The notes: generated from the letters alone by a model not told the origin. Shown: positions 1-5,059, counted from the first letter of the stretch. The stretch: 6,364 bases of DNA from WTAW01 sp964540205 (GCA_964540205.1 CAZIMJ010000084.1:1-6364), one strand, 5' to 3'. Numbers and translations are program-made.

Positions 1-225
1 TTTATAAAGGACCGGACCGAAAGAGGTGATAAACTTTCGTCCCCGGGGCTGCCTGCCTTTCAGTTCCTCGATGGCTCTCTCCTCAAAAGCTTCGAGTATG
101 GCTTTAATGAGATGATTCATAAAATTGGGATTGTCTTTATCCAGACCGTAAAAAATTCCATTGAGAGTCAAACCGTATTCTGGTACCTTAAAACTCAGGA
201 CGATCTTGATTTCGAGTTCGTCCAT
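1..225 (-). CDS. Transposase-like protein, N-terminal part (cut by window edge)
   Basis: The minus-strand frame is open for 75 codons from the ATG at 225 to the window edge, so the 3' end is missing. The start is well fixed: AGGAGGTG (233-240) lies seven bases upstream. The peptide begins MDELEIKIVLSFKVPEYGLT, has an acidic helical middle (about residues 35-57, including EAFEERAIEEL) and then a basic stretch leading to FITSFGPVLYK. A short N-terminal domain followed by a basic linker and an F-G-x-V-x-Y strand resembles the start of several bacterial transposase families (UPF0236/ISLre2-like or unclassified ISNCY types), where the strand precedes zinc-ribbon and catalytic domains. That resemblance is from memory. 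The catalytic residues are outside the window, so the family cannot be confirmed. The leader, with a promoter inside a hairpin that masks the ribosome binding site, is the arrangement known from IS10 and IS50 transposase genes and supports the call. No inverted repeat end was securely identified. Confidence 0.5.
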   Translation of the reverse strand, partial: MDELEIKIVLSFKVPEYGLTLNGIFYGLDKDNPNFMNHLIKAILEAFEERAIEELKGRQPRGRKFITSFGPVLYK

Positions 226-226
226 C

Positions 227-275
227 GGGCTACACCTCCTTTTTTTGAGATAACCTTTCTTGAAGGTTGTAGCCC
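227..275 (-). promoter_or_regulatory. Leader hairpin masking the ribosome binding site of the transposase-like gene
   Basis: GGGCTACA at 227-234 is a perfect inverted repeat of TGTAGCCC at 268-275. Three more pairs are possible past one bulged base (CCT with AGG at 235-237), giving about 11 pairs. In a minus-strand transcript the 3' arm contains half of the AGGAGGTG ribosome binding site and ends two bases before the ATG. A second, inner hairpin AACCTT/AAGGTT (252-257 and 263-268) shares one base with the outer arm. A read-through transcript from upstream could fold this way and block translation of the gene starting at 225. Confidence 0.55.
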
Positions 276-295
276 TTCTCTATTTGTATTGTCAA
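266..295 (-). promoter_or_regulatory. Sigma70-like promoter of the transposase-like gene
   Basis: On the minus strand a consensus TTGACA (-35, at 290-295) is followed after 18 bases by TACAAC (-10, at 266-271). Transcription would start near 258-260, about 35 bases upstream of the start codon. The -10 box overlaps the 5' arm of the leader hairpin, so a transcript from this promoter would lack that arm. The -35 is perfect; the -10 is moderate. Confidence 0.45.
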
Positions 296-332
296 TCATT
301 AGATCCCGTCACTTTTGGACAAGCTCAAATTA

Positions 333-443
333 TTACATTTCTGCCATTTCGACAGATACAATGAACTGAGCAAATTCATTGTAATTTTCTAAGAACTCAT
401 CTAATCCTTCTTGATTGACTGTCCGCTCCCATAAAACAGTTTT
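333..443 (-). pseudogene. C-terminal fragment of an unrecognised gene
   Basis: A minus-strand frame of 36 codons ends at TAA (333-335) and is preceded in frame by TGA (444-446), with no start codon or ribosome binding site. The peptide is coding-like: acidic, regularly amphipathic and rich in aromatics (for example ENYNEFAQFIVSVEMAEM at the end). It looks like the tail of a real protein whose upstream part was lost or frame-shifted. It ends about 110 bases before the transposase-like start, so the mobile element may have inserted just behind it. I do not recognise the family. It could also be a chance open stretch. Confidence 0.3.
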
Positions 444-455
444 TCAGTGGACCCC

Positions 456-499
456 AAATACGCCCAATTACGGCTACAAATGGCTCAGAAGAAAATCTT
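456..499. repeat. Diverged direct repeat, copy 1
   Basis: About 44 bases that recur in the same orientation at 3095-3137. The best part, 456-482, matches 25 of 27 positions, with two C/T differences, around the shared core GCCCAATTACGGCTA (462-476). Similarity continues more loosely through AAATCTT. The two copies bracket the whole sensor-kinase segment. The function is unknown; candidates are a mobile-element end, an attachment-site flank or a dispersed short repeat. Confidence 0.6.
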
Positions 500-507
500 G
501 GAATTCA

Positions 508-518
508 CCCCCCCCCCC
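508..518. repeat. Homopolymer run of 11 C
   Basis: Eleven consecutive C residues are present between direct-repeat copy 1 and the 3' end of the kinase gene. Such a tract is prone to slippage, both in cells and in sequencing. It lies outside any confident coding region, so no phase-variable gene can be assigned to it. Confidence 0.85.
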
Positions 519-519
519 T

Positions 520-559
520 AAAAAGCTGGCTCCTAGGGCAGGACTCGATGCTTCAGCCT
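520..559 (-). terminator. Possible weak terminator behind the sensor kinase gene
   Basis: Just past the kinase stop codon, minus-strand RNA can pair TCCT with AGGA (arms 540-543 and 531-534, five-base loop). It can also pair GCTG with CAGC (554-557 and 525-528) around a large internal loop. A run of five U (520-524) follows. The outer and inner stems are short, so this is a weak candidate for an intrinsic terminator. Confidence 0.28.
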
Positions 560-561
560 AG

Positions 562-2631
562 TCAATCCCTTATTTTAGCGATGCAATCCTTAATGTTTTC
601 TATCTTGAATGGTTTTTGCAAATACCCTGAAGCACCTTCCGCTTTCAATTCCTTCCATAATTCCTTGTCTACTAATTTACCTGAAATCATGAATGTCTTC
701 GTCTTCGGGGAGATTCCCTTTATTTCTGCAAGAGCATCAATAGCTAGCATTCCTGGCATGACAATATCCAAAAACACAATATCAAAGTGCTCCTTCTTAA
801 ACAGATTCAAGGCTTTCTCTCCAGTTAATGCAGATTTAACTTTGTGACCTTCCGCAGATAACCACTTCTCCATCATCTTGCATATTTCTTCTTCATCATC
901 CACTACCAAAACGTTCCTAGGTTTTATCTTTTCTGCTTTTACTTCTTTTTTCTCTTTGACGACTCTCTCCTTTGTTTTCTCTATTGTGACTGGCAATCTG
1001 ATAGTGAAAGTAGTCTCTTTTCCTGTCTCACTTTCCACTTCAATCGTCCCTCCATGTCGCTCAACAATCCCATAAGAAACAGATAAGCCAAGCCCTACAC
1101 CTTGAGTTTTGGTATCTCCCCCAACGGCTCCCTTTGTCGTATAGAAAGGTTCAAAGACTCTTCCTAAATTCTCCTCCAATATTCCTATCCCTGTATCGGT
1201 AAAGCTTATCTCAATATTGTCCTTAACCCTCTTAAGCCCTATCTCTAGCTTCCCTCCCTTGGGCAACATCGCATCTCTGGCATTAGTAACCATATTCAAA
1301 AACACTTGCTGAATCTCTGTTTTATTTACTTCTAATTTAGGAACCCTTCCATATTTTATCACAGCTCTAATATTGTTCTTCTTAGACTGCTCCTCAGTCA
1401 TCGAAAGAACTGATTTTATCAGCTCAGCAATATCACACAGTTCTTTTTCAGGTGCTCCTGATTTTGAGAAAGATAATACATCTTCAATAATCTTTTTAGT
1501 TCTAACAGTTGTGTTCATAACTATATCTAAAGCTTCTTCCATAACTTCGGTTTTTTTTGTTCTCAGAGCAAATTCTGAATGTCCGCTCATAATCTGAAGC
1601 AGATTATTGAATTCATGAGCTATGCCACTTGCCAGGGTGCCAATCCCTGCCATTTTGTCTGATTGAATAAGCTGAGCCTGAAGGCTCTCTTTCTCTTCCT
1701 CTGCAAGCTTACGCTCGGTAATGTCCTGTTCTGTTATAATCGCTCCTCTTGGAAAGCCACCCATCGTTATTGAAAAAAACTTGTCATCATATTTTACTTC
1801 AGGAAAGCCTTTTGTTTTACCCAACCTGATACATTTCATCAACTCAGCACGCATATCAATCTTATGCTCTTTGGGCCAATCCTTATACTTCGCATCTCCT
1901 ATTCTTGCCAATTTTTGCCCTGAATTCTTTTTTGCCAAGTTGAGTCTAATCACTCTTCCTTCCCTATCTACCACAACAGTTTCTATGGGATTGTACTTAA
2001 ATAATATGAAATTAAATAGTTCGGTCTCCTCCAATTTTCCTTGTATCTGCTTGTGTCCAGAGCTTTCAATAAACTCCCATTTATGCTCACGCCTTATAAT
2101 AGCGAATTGATGATTTAATGCCACTTCTATCAATTCAATTGGCCCACATTTATCCAGAAAATAGCTACAAATCGCAAGCATCCGATAGTTACTTATAATA
2201 CTGTTTATTATTTCTTCATATTCAGCGAAATGTTTCCAATCCTTTTTCTCAAGCCAAAAAGTATTTCCTGTTAATCGAAGTCCATCAAATCCTCTATTTA
2301 CAGCTTGTTCCTCTTTTCTGACCCATCCCTCTAGTACCTCCTGAGCCACAAATCTTCCTGATTTGGTGTACCACTGGCAAGCATCAAGGATTTCTATCTG
2401 GCCCTTCTCGATATAATCATCTAAATCTTCTAACTCTTTCCTTAATACATCTTTTGCTGCTTTAACTTTTAAAGGTTCTGAAGTAATCCACATGCAGAAC
2501 TCATTATTTTTTAATCCTGTTTTTAAATAAGGTACCACAATCTCAGCTAAGTCTTCTTTATTCTTGTAAAATTGGCAGAAATGAGTGCCCCAGGGAACTT
2601 TGCCTAAAATATTGAGTCCAGTATTTCTCAT
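562..2631 (-). CDS. Hybrid sensor histidine kinase with MEDS, PAS-like, kinase core and receiver domains
   Basis: A 689-residue cytoplasmic signalling protein with no membrane segment or signal peptide. Residues about 13-190 form a MEDS domain (WGTHFCQFY at 14-22, NNEFCMWIT at 42-50), known from DcmR-type regulators and kinases of methylotrophs and methanogens; its ligand is uncertain. Residues about 203-305 are a PAS-like domain ending in the DITERKLAEEE linker. The HisKA helix carries the phosphorylated histidine H339 in GIAHEFNNLL, as in NtrB-like kinases. The ATPase domain has the N box (N446/N450), DTGIG (479-483), FEPFYTTK (493-500) and GVGLGL (511-516). After a lysine/glutamate-rich linker (about 550-570) comes a REC domain with D578/D579, phospho-acceptor D622 (LDIVMPG), S650 and K673, so all core residues are present. 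The start is supported by an AGGGGG ribosome binding site seven bases upstream. No separate output gene lies nearby. A kinase-gene stub lies directly upstream on the same strand. The gene is AT-rich compared with the transporter and hydrolase to the right. Confidence 0.95.
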   Translation of the reverse strand: MRNTGLNILGKVPWGTHFCQFYKNKEDLAEIVVPYLKTGLKNNEFCMWITSEPLKVKAAKDVLRKELEDLDDYIEKGQIEILDACQWYTKSGRFVAQEVLEGWVRKEEQAVNRGFDGLRLTGNTFWLEKKDWKHFAEYEEIINSIISNYRMLAICSYFLDKCGPIELIEVALNHQFAIIRREHKWEFIESSGHKQIQGKLEETELFNFILFKYNPIETVVVDREGRVIRLNLAKKNSGQKLARIGDAKYKDWPKEHKIDMRAELMKCIRLGKTKGFPEVKYDDKFFSITMGGFPRGAIITEQDITERKLAEEEKESLQAQLIQSDKMAGIGTLASGIAHEFNNLLQIMSGHSEFALRTKKTEVMEEALDIVMNTTVRTKKIIEDVLSFSKSGAPEKELCDIAELIKSVLSMTEEQSKKNNIRAVIKYGRVPKLEVNKTEIQQVFLNMVTNARDAMLPKGGKLEIGLKRVKDNIEISFTDTGIGILEENLGRVFEPFYTTKGAVGGDTKTQGVGLGLSVSYGIVERHGGTIEVESETGKETTFTIRLPVTIEKTKERVVKEKKEVKAEKIKPRNVLVVDDEEEICKMMEKWLSAEGHKVKSALTGEKALNLFKKEHFDIVFLDIVMPGMLAIDALAEIKGISPKTKTFMISGKLVDKELWKELKAEGASGYLQKPFKIENIKDCIAKIRD

Positions 2632-2722
2632 TGTTTTCCCCCTTATGCATATTTTCAGTAATGTTTTTTCATCGATGCCTTAAACCACCTTGGGTTTGCG
2701 AAACTCTTTTTTAATTCTAACA
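2632..2722 (-). other. Short gap between kinase stub and full kinase
   Basis: These 91 bases separate the stop of the kinase stub from the start of the full kinase. I see a five-base-pair hairpin (2682-2686 with 2693-2697, six-base loop) and the kinase ribosome binding site next to 2631. There is no convincing promoter, so the kinase may be transcribed from the promoter at 3013-3041 through the stub. Confidence 0.35.
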
Positions 2723-2869
2723 TTAAATATGAAATATGTTTTTCCTCTCACATAAGCGTGCAGTTCTTTCTCTACTCCTATGTTCAGATTCTTCCAATTC
2801 AGCATTTCGCCTACGCAATTTGACTAATTCATCTATGAGATGTTTTTTGGTTTTGTCTTGGTCTCTCAT
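2723..2869 (-). pseudogene. Truncated N-terminus of a second sensor kinase (48 codons)
   Basis: A minus-strand frame encodes MRDQDKTKKHLIDELVKLRR, continues as RNAELEESEHRSRERTARL, and stops at TAA (2723-2725). The charged coiled-coil pattern DKTKxxLIxELxxLRxRxAELE is the typical N-terminal lead-in of PAS-domain histidine kinases, where RAEEALRESEE and a PAS domain normally follow. Here the homology is lost after about 40 residues, so this is probably a broken gene start. GGAGG at 2876-2880 lies six bases before the ATG at 2869; another ATG at 2875 is too close to it. Alternatively it is a genuine small protein: the start signals and upstream promoter are intact, so the 48-residue peptide could still be made. 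Shifting frame near the end gives another open stretch of roughly 30 codons (GKTYFIFNVRIKKEF...) that I do not recognise. Confidence 0.6.
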
Positions 2870-2874
2870 TGGCA

Positions 2875-2913
2875 TCCTCCAGGAAATAGTAAGAATTGTA
2901 TATAAGTGGAGGA
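2875..2913 (-). promoter_or_regulatory. Anti-ribosome-binding-site hairpin in the leader of the kinase stub
   Basis: TCCTCCA at 2875-2881 is a perfect seven-base inverted repeat of TGGAGGA at 2907-2913, with a 25-base AT-rich loop. In the minus-strand transcript the upstream arm (UCCUCCA) would pair with UGGAGGA, which contains the whole GGAGG ribosome binding site of the stub. It could work as a translational switch, for example a thermosensor-like or trans-factor-controlled one. The long loop makes the stem only moderately stable, and G-rich/C-rich matches of this length do occur by chance. Confidence 0.35.
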
Positions 2914-3012
2914 GTCTGTCTAAGAATCAGCTGGGGTAGTTAAAAGAAATGAACTTACTTTGCTAAATGGATTTTCGCCCATCTAATTTTATTTTTACAA
3001 TACCCACAAAAA

Positions 3013-3041
3013 ATTATCACACAGCTAAAATTTAAAGTCAA
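3013..3041 (-). promoter_or_regulatory. Sigma70-like promoter driving the kinase stub and kinase
   Basis: On the minus strand TTGACT (-35, 3036-3041) and GATAAT (-10, 3013-3018) are separated by exactly 17 bases in an AT-rich setting, close to consensus. Transcription would start near 3006, leaving a leader of about 137 bases before the stub start at 2869. That leader carries the anti-ribosome-binding-site arm. Confidence 0.6.
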
Positions 3042-3066
3042 TGTTTATAAAACAGACCTATCCCCA

Positions 3067-3119
3067 TGTAACAATTGTGTAACAGATATTGACTAAATAT
3101 GCCCAATTACGGCTATAAA
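3067..3119 (+). promoter_or_regulatory. Rightward promoter with two TGTAACA repeats upstream
   Basis: TGTAACA occurs at 3067-3073 and 3078-3084, a spacing of 11 bases with a four-base gap. This is the layout of direct-repeat sites for OmpR/PhoB-type response regulators. Five bases further on, TTGACT (3089-3094) and TATAAA (3114-3119) form a possible promoter with a long 19-base spacer. It would transcribe the tRNA remnant and no visible intact gene before 3556. It may be the leftover promoter of the broken tRNA gene. Confidence 0.3.
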
Positions 3120-3137
3120 TGACTAAAGGAAATCTTT
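3095..3137. repeat. Diverged direct repeat, copy 2
   Basis: Same-orientation partner of 456-499, sharing the core GCCCAATTACGGCTA (3101-3115) and the flanking AAATA and AAATG blocks. It overlaps the possible -10 box at 3114-3119 and lies just upstream of the tRNA-Thr remnant. GCTGGCTC, the end of the tRNA remnant (3220-3227), also occurs after copy 1 at 525-532, again behind a C-run, so the relation may extend beyond the aligned block. Confidence 0.6.
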
Positions 3138-3169
3138 CCGATTACCCCATATATAAGGGAGAATACATG

Positions 3170-3227
3170 GGATAACGCAACTGATTCGTAATCAGTAGGT
3201 CGGGGGTTCAATTCCCCCTGCTGGCTC
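3170..3227 (+). tRNA. 3' fragment of tRNA-Thr (anticodon CGT), probable attachment-site remnant
   Basis: The anticodon arm is complete (stem 3180-3184 with 3192-3196, loop TTCGTAA, anticodon CGT at 3187-3189). A five-base variable region follows, then a perfect T arm of five G pairing with five C around TTCAATT (3202-3218). The 3' acceptor strand TGCTGGC (3219-3225) and discriminator T (3226) complete the end. The 5' half is not there: the partner GCCAGCA does not occur upstream and no D arm can be folded, although GGGATAACGCA before the anticodon stem looks like a worn D-arm end. CCA is not encoded. A tRNA cut at its 3' part is the usual scar left when an integrase-carrying element inserts into a tRNA gene. 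With this orientation the inserted DNA would lie to the left. It should not be functional on its own. Confidence 0.65.
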
Positions 3228-3253
3228 TCTTTGTTTTGCTCCTATTTAGATTG

Positions 3254-3282
3254 TTTATCAGTAGGTGGGGATTTGAACTCTC
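3254..3282. repeat. Degenerate second copy of the tRNA 3' segment
   Basis: ATCAGTAGGT, the 3' side of the tRNA anticodon arm plus variable region (3191-3200), recurs at 3256-3265. GGGGATTTGAACTC then follows where the tRNA remnant has CGGGGGTTCAATTCC. Read on the other strand this piece contains GAGTTCAAATCCCC, which is T-loop-like, so it may instead be a worn fragment of an inverted tRNA gene. No arm folds properly. Confidence 0.3.
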
Positions 3283-3341
3283 TGCTTATTCTATTTATTT
3301 TTAATGATTTAGAAATGAATGGGTCTTAAATATTTTAACCT

Positions 3342-3360
3342 TAGTGTCCAAATAGTGTCC
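3342..3360. repeat. Pair of 8-bp direct repeats TAGTGTCC, 11 bases apart
   Basis: TAGTGTCC occurs at 3342-3349 and 3353-3360, one helical turn apart and about 115 bases from the tRNA remnant. Short direct repeats next to an att core are typical arm-type binding sites for tyrosine integrases, but no integrase gene is visible here. The first repeat overlaps the TAA that closes a short minus-strand open stretch (3341-3454). Confidence 0.35.
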
Positions 3361-3555
3361 GTAATCCATCCTTAGCCTCAATTGCCATATCTGTTTCTGC
3401 TTCGTTATCCCTTCTAAAACTTCTATTGTCAATTTTTCTAAAACGAAAATGCCGCTAAATATATACAATCTACGACATTAGTCAGGCCATTGACCAAGTT
3501 ATTTCGAGTGTGGTAAGTTCACTTCGTGATTCCAGGGAATTAAAATTTTGAATAG

Positions 3556-4881
3556 ATGAATACAGTAACCGCAACTCACTCTGATCCGCAACGTACCCAT
3601 GTGCGGTGGGTGATCCTTGGACTTCTATTCGTGGCGAGCTTCGTGGCCTATGTGCTGCGAACAAACATGTCTATAGCCGGCGAAAAAATGATGGCTGATC
3701 TAGGGTTGTCCAAAATTCAGTTGGGTATGGTGCTTTCGGCTTTTGCCTGGGGGTATGCTATCTTCCAGTTTCCCGGCGGTATTTTCGGTGATAAAGTAGG
3801 ATCACGTCGGGCATTGACAATTATAGCGGTCTTGTGGGGGATCCTGACATTGGTCGCGGGTCTGGTGCCCGGGACGACACTCGCATCGACAACCGTTATT
3901 CTGGCCACTCTCATCGGACTGCGCTTCCTTATGGGGGTCGTACAGGCTCCTTTATTTCCGGTCACCTGTGGCAGAACGATCGGTCTCTGGTTTCCGGTCT
4001 CCGGATGGGCGTTTCCGAACGGATTGACGAGCACCGGACTGACGCTCGGTGCTGCTGCTACGGGACCGCTGATAGCTTGGCTGATGGAAATATTGGGGTG
4101 GCGGGAATCCTTTATCTTGACGGCACCCTTAGCATTTCTGATTGCAGGAGTCTGGTGGAGGTACGCGAGAGACAATCCGGCCGATCATCCGCGAGTTAGC
4201 AAGTTAGAGCTAAAACTAATCAATGAGAACCGGCCATCACCAGAAAAGACTATCGAGGACAAGGCAGCTTGGAAGCGCGTGTTCAAAAATCGAGACATCC
4301 TGCTGCTTACCGCAAGCTATTTTTGTATGAACTACGTGTTCTATATCTTCTTCAACTGGTTCTACATCTATCTCGTTGATGTCCGGAAATTCGAAATCCT
4401 GGAAGGCGGCTACTTCGCCGCAGCTCCTTGGATGGCCGGTGCGGTCGCTGCCAGTGTTGGGGGGCTCTGGTGTGATCGCCTCTGCAAACGCATCGGGTCA
4501 CGATGGGGATGCCGAATTCCCGGCATGGTCGGTCTCAGTCTTGTAGCCGGGCTTCTTCTTCTCGGTGCTACAGCCAAGAATCCTTATCTGGCCGTAGTAT
4601 TCCTTTCGTTAAGCTTTGGATGTACTCAGCTCACTGAGGGAGCATACTGGGCGGCGGCGATCTTCGTATCCGGCAAACACGCATCCGCAGCCACAGGAGT
4701 CATGAATACGGGTGGAAACGTTGTGGGCGGTATCGGGGCCCTTCTCGTTCCGATCACGGCGGAAGTTTTCGGCTGGGTACCGGCGCTGGCGACCGGATCG
4801 GTATTTGCTTTGATAGGTGTGGGGTTGTGGCTTTTCATCCGCGCCGACAGGCCTATGGCTTTAAGCTCCGGTAAAGCCTGA
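3556..4881 (+). CDS. MFS transporter, anion:cation symporter (ACS) family
   Basis: A 441-residue inner-membrane secondary transporter, full length for the family, with about 12 hydrophobic segments in two halves of six. TM1 begins near residue 17 (RWVILGLLFVASFVAYVLRTN). The conserved loop 2-3 motif is GGIFGDKVGSRR (74-85, with D79 and R84/R85), and a second-half relative is GGLWCDRLCKRIGSR (302-316). The central cytoplasmic loop (about 203-250) starts ARDNPADHP, typical of the ACS group that imports organic anions such as sugar acids, usually with protons. The substrate cannot be told from sequence; sugar acids, phthalate-type acids and dipeptide-like anions are all possible. The usual Y-x-D-R of TM1 is replaced by Y-V-L-R. 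A TAG stop sits directly before the ATG, so the start cannot be further upstream. The nearest ribosome-binding-like AGGGA is 17 bases away, so initiation looks weak. A GTG at 3601 is an alternative start just before TM1. Codon use is GC-rich, unlike the kinase to the left. Confidence 0.92.
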   Translation: MNTVTATHSDPQRTHVRWVILGLLFVASFVAYVLRTNMSIAGEKMMADLGLSKIQLGMVLSAFAWGYAIFQFPGGIFGDKVGSRRALTIIAVLWGILTLVAGLVPGTTLASTTVILATLIGLRFLMGVVQAPLFPVTCGRTIGLWFPVSGWAFPNGLTSTGLTLGAAATGPLIAWLMEILGWRESFILTAPLAFLIAGVWWRYARDNPADHPRVSKLELKLINENRPSPEKTIEDKAAWKRVFKNRDILLLTASYFCMNYVFYIFFNWFYIYLVDVRKFEILEGGYFAAAPWMAGAVAASVGGLWCDRLCKRIGSRWGCRIPGMVGLSLVAGLLLLGATAKNPYLAVVFLSLSFGCTQLTEGAYWAAAIFVSGKHASAATGVMNTGGNVVGGIGALLVPITAEVFGWVPALATGSVFALIGVGLWLFIRADRPMALSSGKA

Positions 4882-4886
4882 TTATG

Positions 4887-4943
4887 TTTTTTCCAAAAGA
4901 AGATCCGGAAAAAAATATGAAAAGAGGAAAGCTCCCCAAGCTT
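4887..4943 (+). terminator. Possible weak terminator region behind the transporter
   Basis: TTTTTTCC (4887-4894) can pair with GGAAAAAA (4907-4914) around 12 bases, and AAGCT/AGCTT (4929-4933 with 4939-4943) forms a second small stem around CCCCA. Neither has a GC-rich stem followed by a U run, so this is only a weak candidate for the end of the transporter transcript. Confidence 0.22.
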
Positions 4944-4969
4944 GGATTGAGTTACACAGACAAATCATT

Positions 4970-5025
4970 CAACTGTCAATTACCTTACATCTTTTGGGGA
5001 ATTTTTAAAAGGTACATCTCAGTTG
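4970..5025. repeat. Symmetric double inverted repeat (possible structured leader or operator)
   Basis: Two perfect six-base inverted repeats are nested: CAACTG (4970-4975) with CAGTTG (5020-5025), and TACCTT (4981-4986) with AAGGTA (5009-5014). Each pair of arms is separated by exactly five bases on both sides, and the inner loop is 22 bases. It lies between the transporter and the promoter of the hydrolase gene, 35 bases upstream of the -35 box. It could be a regulator site or a transcript-end structure. Confidence 0.45.
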
Positions 5026-5059
5026 GACAGAGAGTGAGTTGCTCCTTCCTTGGATTTTT

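Larger units (their letters stand above)
3228..3555. other. Gene-free AT-rich gap between tRNA remnant and transporter
   Basis: No confident gene is present. The gap holds a degenerate echo of the tRNA segment (3254-3282), a pair of 8-bp direct repeats (3342-3360) and a minus-strand open stretch of 37 codons without a start (3341-3454). Base composition changes from AT-rich to GC-rich between about 3480 and 3560. No strong promoter for the transporter is seen; TATA-rich sequence near 3457-3466 is only a weak -10 candidate. Confidence 0.5.

Noticed and set aside
300..330. Possible insertion-sequence end near the TTGTCCAAAAGTGACGG stretch (minus strand)
   Set aside because: The other end is outside the window, so no inverted repeat or target duplication can be shown.
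112..369. Plus-strand open frame of 85 codons
   Set aside because: It lies opposite the transposase-like gene and its leader, has no ribosome binding site, and its peptide has no family character.
548..2110. Several plus-strand open frames of 65-129 codons inside the kinase region
   Set aside because: They are antisense shadows of the strongly supported kinase and have no start signals.
2736..2939. Plus-strand open frame of 67 codons
   Set aside because: It is the reverse of the kinase stub, whose minus-strand peptide has a clear coiled-coil kinase signature, ribosome binding site and promoter.
2930..3000. Riboswitch-like leader (GCAAAG and a small hairpin reminiscent of a cyclic-di-GMP element)
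   Set aside because: The remaining conserved blocks and pairing of the GEMM class are absent; only a short hairpin around the ATGG/CCAT arms is seen.
3150..3227. A complete functional tRNA-Thr
   Set aside because: The 5' acceptor strand GCCAGCA and a D arm cannot be found upstream, so only the 3' portion is supported.
3482..4838. Antisense and alternate-frame open stretches across the transporter
   Set aside because: The transporter frame shows continuous membrane segments and family motifs; the others are low-complexity reflections of GC-rich codons.
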